NCBI RefSeq assembly: GCF_021390245.1
Contig: NZ_JAJUXH010000013.1
Coordinates: 1-64,000, forward strand
DNA length: 64,000 bases
Source: Dyadobacter sp. CY323
Lineage (GTDB): Bacteria > Bacteroidota > Bacteroidia > Cytophagales > Spirosomataceae
Direction: 5' to 3'
Shown here: one piece after another, positions 1 through 9,228 of the stretch
Numbering within the stretch: the first letter of the stretch is position 1
Layout: each line of letters begins with the position of its first letter
Notes under the pieces: generated by a model
The model's database searches: none
What the model saw: the letters and a program-made list of their open reading frames with translations, nothing else
Told to the model about the DNA's origin: nothing
Translations under genes and position numbers: made by a program

Positions 1-660
1 GGCGACAAACAGGAGGCCCCGCTGGGGCCATTATCTTCTATGGTGCTATTCGTTGCTAGAAACAGGGAGCCGCTCTGCGGCTGCATGCGTCTTCTTTCTC
101 ATTATTTACTTCGTTGTTAATTTTTTCCAGAAACAGGAAGCCGCTCTGCGGCTGCGTGCGTCTTCTTACTCATCATTTTTTTCGTTGTTACTTTTCCAGA
201 AACAGGAAGCCGCTCTGCGGCTGGACGCTTTCGTGGAACCGAAAAGCAGCTCCGGCGGAGCTTCCCGTTTCTAGAAAAAGCAATCCAAAAAGTTACAGGG
301 CCCCGGCGGGGCCTCCTGAAACCGGCGACAAACAGGAGGCCCCGCTGGGGCCATTATCTTCTATGGTGCTATTCGTTGCTAGAAACAGGGAGCCGCTCTG
401 CGGCTGCATGCGTCTTCTTTCTCATTATTTACTTCGTTGTTATTTTTTTCCAGAAACAGGAAGCCGCTCCGCGGCTGCATGCGTCTTCTTTCTCATCATT
501 TTTTTCGTTGTTACTTTTCCAGAAACAGGAAGCCGCTCTGCGGCTGGACGCTTTCGTGGAACCGAAAAGCAGCTCCGGCGGAGCTTCCTGTTTCTAGAAA
601 AAGCAATCCAAAAAGTTACAGGGCCCCGGCGGGGCCTCCTGAACTGGCGACAAACAGGAG
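1..660. repeat. Tandem array of nested inverted GC hairpins (REPIN-like)
   Basis: Two near-identical units start at 1 and 324, and a third starts at 646 and diverges within about 20 bp, giving a 322-323 bp period. Each unit carries hairpins GGCCCCGCTGGGGCC (15-29), three copies of GCCGCTCTGCGGC (69-81, 140-152, 209-221), AGCTCCGGCGGAGCT (248-262) and GGCCCCGGCGGGGCC (299-313). The outer motif at 10-29 recurs inverted at 299-318 with one mismatch. The motif CTAGAAACAGGGAGC (56-70) recurs inverted near 260-274. Paired inverted hairpins are the hallmark of REP doublets (REPINs) mobilised by RAYT transposases. No RAYT gene is in the window, so that link is inference. Open frames across the array are periodic by-products of the repeat. 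Confidence 0.85.
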
Positions 661-742
661 GCCGCTCCTAACGCGCCCGATGGGCCACTTCCGCAATACA
701 AACCCTTAACATTACCGTCATCTACGGGAAATGTTTGCGTTA

Positions 743-750
743 TACTTTTG
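743..750 (+). promoter_or_regulatory. Candidate Bacteroidota -7 box (TACTTTTG)
   Basis: TACTTTTG matches the Bacteroidota -7 consensus TAnnTTTG and lies 111 nt upstream of the ECF sigma start. No convincing -33 TTG is seen at the expected 19-20 bp spacing, so this is a weak call based on one motif. Confidence 0.3.
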
Positions 751-861
751 CATTTAGTTAATAACCATAGCTCAAAGAAGGATTAGTTAATAAAAAAGCT
801 AAAAAGTTATTAGTATTTCCCTATTGCCTTCTTTTCCTTGCAGACGAACTTTTAATGCCAA

Positions 862-1458
862 ATGCCCGCAGTTGTGATCAGTGATGCCGAGTTGTGGAGT
901 GACCTCGTGATGGGAAGTGAAACAGCTTTTTCTGCCTTGTTCAGAAAATATCATCCCGGACTCGTCAACTACGGCAAATCCATCACCATGCATCATAACA
1001 TCGTGGGCGATTGCATTCAGGATGTGTTCGCGGACATCTGGCTTTACCGAAAAACCCTCAGCACGCCCGATTCTGTCCGGGCTTATCTCCTTTCGGGATT
1101 GCGGAAACGCATTGCGCGCAAGCTGGAACGGGATCCGATTTTCAGTCAATGCGCTGACATTGAAAATGTTGAATTCTCCGCCCCGGTTACCATTCTGGAT
1201 GAATTGATCACAAATGAAGAAGTGCGGTCGCAGGTGGAATATCTCAACGTGCTGATTAACCAGCTCCCGCCCCGCCAGAAAGAAGCGCTGTACCTACGTT
1301 ATCATCAGCAACTTTCCATGGAGCAGATCGCCGACATGATGCAGATGAACTACCAGTCGGTAGTAAATCTCCTGCACCGTGCCATCAAACAACTCCGCAG
1401 CGTCTGGAAAGGTGAAATCCCGCAACTAATGCTCCTACTTGCCCTGCTATCCATCTAA
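862..1458 (+). CDS. ECF-type RNA polymerase sigma factor
   Basis: A 198-aa protein with the two helical parts of an ECF sigma-70 factor: region 2 (about residues 25-90, including a DCIQDVFADIW-like core) and region 4 (about 130-185, with LPPRQKEALYLRYHQQLSMEQ leading into the HTH). It would direct RNA polymerase to the promoter of its target outer-membrane transport genes. The following gene is a FecR anti-sigma and then an STN-domain SusC, the standard transenvelope signalling set of Bacteroidota. Start is the ATG at 862; a nearby ATG at 855 is out of frame. The C-terminus ends in a short hydrophobic tail (PQLMLLLALLSI), an unusual but minor point. Confidence 0.9.
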   Translation: MPAVVISDAELWSDLVMGSETAFSALFRKYHPGLVNYGKSITMHHNIVGDCIQDVFADIWLYRKTLSTPDSVRAYLLSGLRKRIARKLERDPIFSQCADIENVEFSAPVTILDELITNEEVRSQVEYLNVLINQLPPRQKEALYLRYHQQLSMEQIADMMQMNYQSVVNLLHRAIKQLRSVWKGEIPQLMLLLALLSI

Positions 1459-1485
1459 CCCCCCAACAAAAGCATTCCCCACCGC

Positions 1486-1626
1486 ACCGCACCGGCGGCC
1501 ACAATCTCACATCTTACATCTCACGTCTCACATCTCACATCTTACATCTCACATCTTACATCTCACATCTCACCGCACCGGCGGCCCGGATCTCACATCT
1601 CACCGCACCGGCGGCCCAATCTCACA
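1486..1626 (+). repeat. Heptanucleotide tandem repeat with GC-rich spacers
   Basis: Ten back-to-back 7-mers of the form ATCTCAC/ATCTTAC/GTCTCAC occupy 1504-1573, followed by two more at 1590-1603 and one at 1619-1625. Blocks are separated by CGCACCGGCGGCC, which appears three times (ending near 1500, 1586 and 1616). The array fills most of the gap between the sigma factor and FecR genes. It is non-coding and resembles short tandem heptamer repeats known from other bacteria; no function is assigned. Confidence 0.85.
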
Positions 1627-1742
1627 AATACCCCCTGAAAATCAGTAACATATAAACTAATTTAAATTTTTTCTCAAAATATTGCTGCGTTTGTGAGTAT
1701 CGATTTCGGGAGCTGTCCTCTCCTCCATCACAACCCCATACC

Positions 1743-2810
1743 ATGCAACGCAATCTTTACCAGACCATAGAAGAGTATCTTCAGGATCCCTCGTTCCGCC
1801 GCTGGGCACTGCAGGGTATTGACGACGATGGCTGGGAACAATGGATGAAGCAGGGTTCCGGTACTACGAACCTGGCCCGCGAGGCGCAGTTGATTTTGCT
1901 CGCAATGGGCTGGCAGGAATCGCAAATTCCGGAAGCAGAAACTGAAAACGCATTACAGGCTACCTGGCAAAAAATCGGGTCATCCGGGTCCGGGATACGG
2001 AGCATCGCACCCAAACGGTTCACCTGGCTGTATGCCGCAGCTGCGATGCTGCTCCTGGGGATAGGTTTGGGATGGCATTTTATGAAACAACCTTCAATGC
2101 CTGAAACAGCCGTTGAAGTTCTTTCAAAAAACAACCTTACCGTCCGGCTCAATCAAACGAAAACGCCGATGCTGATCATGCTCGAAGATGGCAGCTCCGT
2201 AATTCTGCAGCCCGGAAGTCAATTGGAATTCCCGGAAGTATTTGACCGGAATGAACGAAAAGTGTCTTTGACCGGCGAGGGATTTTTTGAAATCAGCAAG
2301 AACCCATCCCGCCCATTTCTTGTGTATGCCAACGAAGTTGTAACCCGTGTGGTGGGTACCAGTTTCCGCATTAAGGCTTATAGCAACCAGCCGGCGGTGG
2401 AAGTAATCGTCAGAACGGGGCAGGTGAAAGTTTTTGCCAAACAACCGGCTACGTCCGGAATCCCGCAGGAAATTGCATTGCATCCCAATGAATCGATCCG
2501 GTTTGTACGGCATGATGCCACCTTTGAAAAACCGGTCATCGCGGCGCCTCATGTTACTGGCCCGATCGAACAACTCCAATTCGACTTTGAAGATACTCCC
2601 GTCAGCAAAATTCTGGAAACCATCGAACTGGCTTATGGCCTGAAAATCAATTACCCGAAGGAGATCCTGAAAGACTGCTATCTCTCTACCGCATTGAGTG
2701 ATCTGCCATTGCAACAGAAGTTGAAGATCATTTGTGAAAGTACCGGTGGAGAAACCAGATACGAAATACGGGCAGAACAGATTACGATTTTTTCAAACGG
2801 ATGTAACTAA
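1743..2810 (+). CDS. FecR-family anti-sigma factor
   Basis: A 355-aa inner-membrane anti-sigma regulator. The N-terminal ~90 residues are cytoplasmic and would hold the sigma factor. One membrane segment follows (about 94-113, LYAAAAMLLLGIGLGWHF). The periplasmic part has a FecR domain (about 125-225, with GEGFFEISKNPSRPFLVYA and VVGTSFRIKAY) and a DUF4974-type C-terminus (about 275-345). In the FecA/FecR model its periplasmic part senses the STN domain of the loaded SusC receptor, here the next gene. It lies 284 bp after the sigma gene, separated by the heptamer array. Confidence 0.92.
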   Translation: MQRNLYQTIEEYLQDPSFRRWALQGIDDDGWEQWMKQGSGTTNLAREAQLILLAMGWQESQIPEAETENALQATWQKIGSSGSGIRSIAPKRFTWLYAAAAMLLLGIGLGWHFMKQPSMPETAVEVLSKNNLTVRLNQTKTPMLIMLEDGSSVILQPGSQLEFPEVFDRNERKVSLTGEGFFEISKNPSRPFLVYANEVVTRVVGTSFRIKAYSNQPAVEVIVRTGQVKVFAKQPATSGIPQEIALHPNESIRFVRHDATFEKPVIAAPHVTGPIEQLQFDFEDTPVSKILETIELAYGLKINYPKEILKDCYLSTALSDLPLQQKLKIICESTGGETRYEIRAEQITIFSNGCN

Positions 2811-2873
2811 AACCCCAGCCCGAAATTCCTTACCCTCAATATGGATCATGTATAGAACAAATCTCAAAAAACT

Positions 2874-5800
2874 ATGAAAAAACCTTTGACCACCAAACGA
2901 TTGCATTATCAGATTGTGTCCAAGTCAATGCAACAACTCTTCTTTGCGCTGCTATTTTCCGGACTCGCCATCGGGGCTCCGGTGAATGGGCAAGACATAC
3001 TGAATCGGAAAATCAACTTCCGGGCCGAGGGTATCAATCTCGAAACTGCGCTGAAACAGTTGGAAGCAGCTGAAAAGATCCGGTTTTCGTATAATTCCAG
3101 GACGATCCCATTGAAAAAACAGGTGCAGGTAAACCTCAGGAACGAACCGTTCTCCGTGGTATTGGAACATTTGTTAACTCCATTAAATATCAGTTACAAA
3201 GAAGTCGGCAGTCAGATCGTGCTCATAAAAAAGGAGAACGCCACTTCCGAAATCAATGAACGGATGGAGCCGGTATCTCCTGTCAACAATGCCCCGCAGA
3301 ATGCCGACCGCTCCATCACCGGTGTGGTTCGTGACGGATCGGGAGAGGCTTTGCCGGGAGTAAGCATTGTCGCAAAAGGTTCCCAGCGCGGCACGATCAG
3401 TGATATGGACGGAAAATTCTCCCTGACTCTGCCAGACGATTATTCAGTTCTTGTTTTTTCATTTGTGGGTTACCTCAATCAGGAAATCAGCATTACAAAC
3501 CAGTCTGTACTTGAAGTAAAGCTGCTTGCTGACACAAAATCGCTGGAAGAAGTCGTGGTGGTCGGATACGGTACCGTAAAAAAGAGCGATCTCACCGGCG
3601 CCGTTTCGGAAGTGAGCAGCAAAACGATCCGGGATTTGCCGGTTGCTTCCATTGACCAGAAACTGGTCGGACAAGTTGCGGGTGTGCAGATCCAGCAGGT
3701 ATCGGGTGCGCCTGGCGCAGGTACATCTGTGAAGATCAGAGGTAGCGGGTCGCTTGGAGCCGGAAATGAACCTTTGTATGTGATTGACGGAATGCCTTAT
3801 TCGTCGGGTTTGAACCAGAGTATCAACCCTTTAACATTTATTAATCCAAATGACATTGATAAAATAACCATCCTGAAAGATGCGTCCTCCACAGCTATTT
3901 ATGGTTCCCGCGGCGCAAATGGGGTAATTATGATTACTACCAAGAATCCGGGCAAAAACACGAGTCAGGTGAATTTTTCTTCCTATGCCGGTTTTCAGAG
4001 CGTACCGCAGAAAGGTCGCCCGGATATGCTGAATGCAAGGGAATTTGCTGAGTATCAGCGCGACAGGATCGACTACGTGGTTCGCACAAGAGAAAAGAGG
4101 GCTGCTACGCTCGCCGACTACCCCGAAGCTTATCGCGACCTGGACAAGCTGAACAATGCGGGAACGAACTGGTATGACCTGATCCTGCAGAATGCATTCA
4201 TCCACGACCATAACTTTGACATACAAAAAGGAATGGAAAAATCCCGGTTCAATTTCGGGTTTGGATATTACAGCCAGGAAGGAACGATCAAAAACACCGG
4301 GATCAAACGGTATTCTGCCAATTTCGGCTTCCAGAGCGAGATCCTGAGAAACGTTACCTTGCAGGCTAGTGTGAGACCTACATTCATCGACCAAAACCGG
4401 GCGGTCACCGGTGGAAGCAGGGATCCGGACGTGACGGGGATTTCACTTTGGGCCAATCCCGTGATGACTCCCTACGATGACCAGGGAAATTTGAAACCCT
4501 ACATTGTTACACCTGCCAGCATTTATAACAGTACATGGAGTTTCGCCAATCCGTTGTTTGTGTTGCAGGAAAGCAAACGCAACTATCAGGAACTCCGTAA
4601 CCTGGGAAATGCGGCATTGGAATGGACGCCCATTGAAAACCTGAAACTCAGAAGCGCCATCAGTACCGTGGTATCGCTTTCAAAATTCAACCAATACATC
4701 CCGAGTACAATCGGTGGCTCCAACAACCCGCCATCTGCCGGCCGGGGCGCCTCCAACCGCACTTTTGGTAACAGTTTCAACTGGCTGATCGAAAATACAG
4801 CTTCGTATTCCAAAACATTTGCCAACCATAACGTAAGTCTTCTGGCTGGTTACACGACGCAAAAATCCAAAGGAAATGGCATTAACCTCAACGCCGGGCC
4901 GTACGCAAATGATCTGATCGAGACCATCAATGCAGCACCGGGTATCACAGGCTGGGGTGAGTCGGTGGATACATGGAGCATGATTTCGTATCTGGGACGT
5001 CTGAATTATTCCTTCAAAGACCGCTATTTGTTCACAGCGACATTGCGGAGCGACGGTTCGTCACGGTTTGGTACCAGCAACCGTTTTGCATTGTTCCCGT
5101 CCGCAGCCGTAGCATGGAAACTTTCGGATGAAGCTTTCATGAAAGGCATTCCGGCCATCGAACACATGAAACTGCGGGCCAGCTACGGGAAAAGTGGTAA
5201 CAACAACATTGGTAACTACTCCCACTTGTCGAATGTGAGCATGGGACAGTATACTTTCAATAACAACACCGTTTCAGCAGCTACGGTGAGTTTATTCAAC
5301 CCGTTTCTGGGCTGGGAAGAATCCGAGCAGATCGATCTGGGACTTGAAACCGCTTTATTTAAAGGCAAGCTTTCAGTTACCGCCGATTTGTACAATCGTA
5401 AAAGCGTGAACATGTTGCTGAATGATGTCATTCCGGCCATTACTGGTTTTAACAACCAGCTGGTGAACAAAGGAAGCGTACGCAACCGGGGGCTGGAATT
5501 GGGTATTGAGGCCACGCCGGTTTCAAATGAATTAACCTGGGATATCAATTTCAACATCGCCTTCAACCGGAATAAGATCCTGGCAACCAACGAGAAAAAC
5601 GACCGCATTCTTTCGGGAAGCATGGACGACAGGCCCACCAACGTATCAATTGTGGGGAAACCGATCGGACAGTTTTTCGGGTTTGTGCTGGAAGGCGTTT
5701 ATTCGCAGGCTGACATTGCCAATCCGGCTGTGGCCAAATATCCGGGTGCTGTTGCTGGTTATCCCAGATACAAGGATATAAATGGCGACGGAACGGTGAA

Positions 5801-6338
5801 TGAAATACTGGATTACACCGACCTCGGCAGTCCGCACCCCAATTTTATCTACGGACTTTCCAACCGCCTGGGTTACAAAAATTTCGATTTTTCGGTCAAT
5901 GTGAATGGGCAGTATGGCGGATATGTAATGAATGGAATGCGCCAGACTACGGATAACCTGCAAGGGTTTTTTAACATCGGAAAAGAATGGGTAAACCGGT
6001 GGAGGAGTGAAGATAATCCGGGTGACGGCAGGCATGCATTTGGCCCGAACTCGGTTCACCGCGTAAATGAGTTGTGGCTCGAAAAGGCAACCTATCTCCG
6101 GATCACAAACCTGACGCTCGGCTATAACATTCCGTCAGATGTGTTTGGTCAAAGGAAATTTTACCGCAGCCTGCGGGTTTACATGACCGTTCAGAACCTG
6201 GCAACCTTTACGGACTACACTGGAGCCAACCCCGAAGGCCAGGCGACAAACATGGATAACACGCTCGTACCGGGTTATGACATGGGAAGCTACCCCATTC
6301 CCCGCACTGTCACCGCCGGCATCAACGTTCAGTTTTAA
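2874..6338 (+). CDS. SusC/RagA-type TonB-dependent receptor with STN signalling domain
   Basis: An 1154-aa outer-membrane importer. Order of parts: N-terminal export signal (about 1-40), STN/secretin domain (about 47-118), carboxypeptidase-regulatory-like beta-sandwich (about 148-219), a TonB-box-like stretch EEVVVVGYG (225-233), plug domain (with LYVIDGMPY and ILKDASSTAIYGSRGANGVI) and a C-terminal beta-barrel ending in aromatic F. The STN domain is what contacts FecR, so this receptor should induce its own operon when loaded. It pairs with the SusD that starts 20 bp downstream. The substrate is unknown; the sulfatase later in the operon suggests a sulfated glycan. Confidence 0.95.
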   Translation: MKKPLTTKRLHYQIVSKSMQQLFFALLFSGLAIGAPVNGQDILNRKINFRAEGINLETALKQLEAAEKIRFSYNSRTIPLKKQVQVNLRNEPFSVVLEHLLTPLNISYKEVGSQIVLIKKENATSEINERMEPVSPVNNAPQNADRSITGVVRDGSGEALPGVSIVAKGSQRGTISDMDGKFSLTLPDDYSVLVFSFVGYLNQEISITNQSVLEVKLLADTKSLEEVVVVGYGTVKKSDLTGAVSEVSSKTIRDLPVASIDQKLVGQVAGVQIQQVSGAPGAGTSVKIRGSGSLGAGNEPLYVIDGMPYSSGLNQSINPLTFINPNDIDKITILKDASSTAIYGSRGANGVIMITTKNPGKNTSQVNFSSYAGFQSVPQKGRPDMLNAREFAEYQRDRIDYVVRTREKRAATLADYPEAYRDLDKLNNAGTNWYDLILQNAFIHDHNFDIQKGMEKSRFNFGFGYYSQEGTIKNTGIKRYSANFGFQSEILRNVTLQASVRPTFIDQNRAVTGGSRDPDVTGISLWANPVMTPYDDQGNLKPYIVTPASIYNSTWSFANPLFVLQESKRNYQELRNLGNAALEWTPIENLKLRSAISTVVSLSKFNQYIPSTIGGSNNPPSAGRGASNRTFGNSFNWLIENTASYSKTFANHNVSLLAGYTTQKSKGNGINLNAGPYANDLIETINAAPGITGWGESVDTWSMISYLGRLNYSFKDRYLFTATLRSDGSSRFGTSNRFALFPSAAVAWKLSDEAFMKGIPAIEHMKLRASYGKSGNNNIGNYSHLSNVSMGQYTFNNNTVSAATVSLFNPFLGWEESEQIDLGLETALFKGKLSVTADLYNRKSVNMLLNDVIPAITGFNNQLVNKGSVRNRGLELGIEATPVSNELTWDINFNIAFNRNKILATNEKNDRILSGSMDDRPTNVSIVGKPIGQFFGFVLEGVYSQADIANPAVAKYPGAVAGYPRYKDINGDGTVNEILDYTDLGSPHPNFIYGLSNRLGYKNFDFSVNVNGQYGGYVMNGMRQTTDNLQGFFNIGKEWVNRWRSEDNPGDGRHAFGPNSVHRVNELWLEKATYLRITNLTLGYNIPSDVFGQRKFYRSLRVYMTVQNLATFTDYTGANPEGQATNMDNTLVPGYDMGSYPIPRTVTAGINVQF

Positions 6339-6358
6339 TCTTCTTACAACAGCAGATC

Positions 6359-7792
6359 ATGAAAAAAATAATTATAACGGGGCTCTTACTCAGCCTGTAT
6401 TCCTGCTCATCCGATTTCCTGAATATTTATCCTGAAACGAGCCTTAATGAAGGTAATTTTTATAAATCCGACGATGAAATTGTCACGCTCGTAAATGGCT
6501 CTTACACCGCGCTGCGGGATATCGAAAAAAGTACGCATTGGATCATTTCCGAGTTGAAATCCGATGTTCTGGATCAGCAGATCAGTAGCGTTGCAGGGAA
6601 TTTCACCACCGGCCGGATGGACGAGGTGATTGCCGGAGCAGACAACATCGCGCTGAACGACTTCTGGAATTTTTCTTACAAAGGCATTTACAACTGCAAT
6701 AAAGCCATTTCGGTTCTCGAAGGCGGTACCCATACCTGGACCAATAATGCATTGAAAAGCCGCTCATCGGGCGAGGTCTATTTTCTGCGCGCCTTGTATT
6801 ATTTTAACCTCGTTCGCCAGTTTGGTGATGTCCCCATTGTAACCAAACCCATCACCGGATTGGAAGCGGTCAACATCAAACGGTCTCCCGTAACCGAAAT
6901 TTACAACCTCATTATCGAGGACCTGAATAAAGCACAAACGCATTTGCAGGCCGCTGCCGGTACCGAAGAAAATGGCCGCGTCAACTACGGAGCGTCGCTT
7001 GGTTTAATGGGAAAAGTGTATCTGACCATTAAAAATTACGAGGCGGCGGAAGCAGCATTGAAAAAGGTGATCGAGTCAGGAAAATTCAGCTTGCTGCCCG
7101 ATTACAAGAACCTGTTCGACCCGGCAAATAAGGATTATAAGGAAACCCTCTTTTCTGTCCAGTACTCCGAGGCGTCGGCGGCATTATCCAACCAGTTCAT
7201 ATTCTTTAATGCGCCATATACCTCGAAAGGTGAGGTAACCAACCGGCCCAACATTGCTCTTTCGCTGGCCGGGAATATGCGTCCAACCAAGGATTTGATA
7301 GCAGCTTTTGAGGCGAATGATAAACGCAAAGACGTTTCTATTGCGTACTGGAAGGGACCGGATTGGGATGGTATTGTGGCGAATCTCCCTTATTGTGCCA
7401 AATACAAAGCCCCGCGAACCGCCGCGCTCAACTGGGCAGGAGATAATTTCCCCATCCTGCGCTACTCGGATATTCTGCTGATGTATGCCGAAGTTCTGAA
7501 CAACCTGAACCGCACTGCAGAAGCTACTACATATGTAAATATGGTGCGGCAGAGAGCCGGTCTCGCAGCCGTTTCGGGATTGGCAAAAGCTCAGTTAGAC
7601 ATGTTGATCGAAAAAGAAAGAATGGTGGAATTCTGTTTTGAAAACCAGCGCTGGTATGACCTCGTAAGAAGAGGCCGCGCGTTGGAAGTAATGCGTGCAC
7701 ACGGAAAGCAAGTTACCGACAATCAGGTTTTGGCGGCCATTCCAAGCGAGCAGATCCTGATCAATAAACTCAATCAAAACAGCGGCTATTAA
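6359..7792 (+). CDS. SusD/RagB-family glycan-binding lipoprotein
   Basis: A 477-aa surface lipoprotein forming the lid of the preceding SusC. A short signal ends in a lipobox at LYSC (Cys16). The SusD-like N-terminal region (with SGEVYFLRALYYFNLVRQFG) and the RagB/SusD C-terminal domain (FPILRYSDILLMYAEVLN; ERMVEFCFENQRWYDLVRRG) are both clear. Same strand and close spacing place it in the ECF-controlled operon with the downstream sulfatase. Confidence 0.95.
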   Translation: MKKIIITGLLLSLYSCSSDFLNIYPETSLNEGNFYKSDDEIVTLVNGSYTALRDIEKSTHWIISELKSDVLDQQISSVAGNFTTGRMDEVIAGADNIALNDFWNFSYKGIYNCNKAISVLEGGTHTWTNNALKSRSSGEVYFLRALYYFNLVRQFGDVPIVTKPITGLEAVNIKRSPVTEIYNLIIEDLNKAQTHLQAAAGTEENGRVNYGASLGLMGKVYLTIKNYEAAEAALKKVIESGKFSLLPDYKNLFDPANKDYKETLFSVQYSEASAALSNQFIFFNAPYTSKGEVTNRPNIALSLAGNMRPTKDLIAAFEANDKRKDVSIAYWKGPDWDGIVANLPYCAKYKAPRTAALNWAGDNFPILRYSDILLMYAEVLNNLNRTAEATTYVNMVRQRAGLAAVSGLAKAQLDMLIEKERMVEFCFENQRWYDLVRRGRALEVMRAHGKQVTDNQVLAAIPSEQILINKLNQNSGY

Positions 7793-7801
7793 TTTTTAGT
7801 A

Positions 7802-9208
7802 ATGATAAAAAAACACAGTAAAATGTTGAGAAAACTGAAATGGCGGACGAGCATAATCCTGATCGGTTTTATAGCAATACTGCAAAACCAGGCGCTATCT
7901 CAGACCGGGCAATCTGTTTCTTCCAAACATCCAAACGTGGTTTTTATCATTGCCGACAGTCATCGCGGGGAAGCACTGGGCATTAACGGGCATCCGTTTG
8001 TCCAGACCCCGCACCTGGACGAGCTTGCCAGAGGTGGCATCCGGTTTACGAGTGCCTACGTCACGACGGCGATCTGCTCGGTGAGCCGCGCCAGTATCCT
8101 GAGCGGACAACACCGCGCCCGGCACAAGATCAACGATTTCACGACCACGTTTTCGGACGAAGCAATGCAGCAAACTTATCCGATGGTCTTAAAAAAAGCG
8201 GGTTACAAAACGGCGCAGATCGGTTTTCTGGGCGTTGGAAAAACGCCCTTGACCAAATACTTTGACGTGTGGGACGTGCAGATCCCGTGGATGACCAAAG
8301 AAGGTTTGCATCAAACGGATAACGTCACTAAAAAAGCCCTGGAATATCTGGATCAGCAAAAAACAGATCAGCCATTTTATCTTGCATTATCATTTACCGC
8401 CGCCCATGAAGTAGATGGTCAGAATGGGAATCCGGCGACTTATATGGTGCAGGAGCGGTTCAAAGACTTGTATAAAGATTTAAAGATGCCGGTACCGACC
8501 ACAGCCGCTCCCGAATACTGGAACAGCTTTCCTGATTTTTTTAGAAACGACAAAAATATTGGACGCGGCCGGTGGAATGGGCTGTTTTCTACGCCCGAAT
8601 TGTATCAGGAGAATGTCAAAAATTACTACCGGCTTGTTACCGGTGTGGATGAAGCTGTCGGGAAAGTAATGGAGAAAATAAAAGCGCTGAAACTGGATGA
8701 AAACACGATCGTGATCTACACCAGCGACCACGGTTTTTCATTGGGCGAGCACGGGATGATGGGCAAATGGTATGGCTTTGAAAAAGGAATTCACGTCCCA
8801 TTGATCTTCAACGACCTGCGACCGGCTGCAAAATGGCATAATGTAAAATCAGATCAACTGGTACTCAATATTGACATTGCGCCCACGATCCTGACGATGG
8901 CGGGGTTTCCGGTTCCGGCCGTAATGCAGGGTGTGGATTTGTTGCAGGTAATGCAGAAAAAACAACCTGTGCGAACGCATTTCTTTTACGAACACACTGT
9001 TTTTGCGAGTCCGATGCTGCACAAAGTCGAGGGCCTGGTTTCGAAAGATTATAAGTATTTCAATTACACGGAGCACAACTTCGAATCGTTTTACGATACC
9101 CGCAAAGACCCGGAAGAAACCAAAGACGTGGCCCGCGACAAGAAGTACCAGAAGAAACTGGCTGCTGTGAAAGCATTGTATGAAAAAGAAAAACGGGCGA
9201 TCCAATAA
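7802..9208 (+). CDS. Sulfatase (alkaline-phosphatase superfamily) with variant active-site motif
   Basis: A 468-aa protein, N-terminal signal (about 14-34), then a PF00884-type sulfatase fold: NVVFIIADSHRGEALG (about 45-60), active-site region AICSVSRASILSGQ (90-103) and a later metal/substrate segment TSDHGFSLGEHGMMGKWYGFEKG. The formylglycine Cys would be Cys92, but the usual C-x-P-x-R reads C-S-V-S-R, and the second Asp of the usual metal-binding DD pair is Ser53. I recall C-x-V-S-R forms in some Bacteroidota/Planctomycetes sulfatases, so activity is plausible but not assured. Only 9 bp after SusD, so it is part of that operon. Sulfate removal would occur in periplasm or at the surface. 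Confidence 0.88.
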   Translation: MIKKHSKMLRKLKWRTSIILIGFIAILQNQALSQTGQSVSSKHPNVVFIIADSHRGEALGINGHPFVQTPHLDELARGGIRFTSAYVTTAICSVSRASILSGQHRARHKINDFTTTFSDEAMQQTYPMVLKKAGYKTAQIGFLGVGKTPLTKYFDVWDVQIPWMTKEGLHQTDNVTKKALEYLDQQKTDQPFYLALSFTAAHEVDGQNGNPATYMVQERFKDLYKDLKMPVPTTAAPEYWNSFPDFFRNDKNIGRGRWNGLFSTPELYQENVKNYYRLVTGVDEAVGKVMEKIKALKLDENTIVIYTSDHGFSLGEHGMMGKWYGFEKGIHVPLIFNDLRPAAKWHNVKSDQLVLNIDIAPTILTMAGFPVPAVMQGVDLLQVMQKKQPVRTHFFYEHTVFASPMLHKVEGLVSKDYKYFNYTEHNFESFYDTRKDPEETKDVARDKKYQKKLAAVKALYEKEKRAIQ

Positions 9209-9218
9209 TGCCCGTTTT
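9190..9218. terminator. Bidirectional hairpin terminator between convergent genes
   Basis: Stem AAAACGGGC (9190-9198) / GCCCGTTTT (9210-9218) with an 11-nt loop. The loop contains the sulfatase stop codon (9206-9208). A-run and T-run on both sides make it usable in both directions, serving the sulfatase (+) and the end of the sialate operon (-), whose last gene ends at 9229. Confidence 0.75.
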
Positions 9219-9228
9219 AAATAAAATC

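Noticed and set aside
53-709. Open frames of 73-185 codons within the hairpin array
   Set aside because: They repeat with the DNA period, appear in several frames, and encode translated hairpins rather than any protein-like sequence.
1504-1573. CRISPR array
   Set aside because: Seven-base repeats without spacers, no Cas genes; it is a microsatellite.
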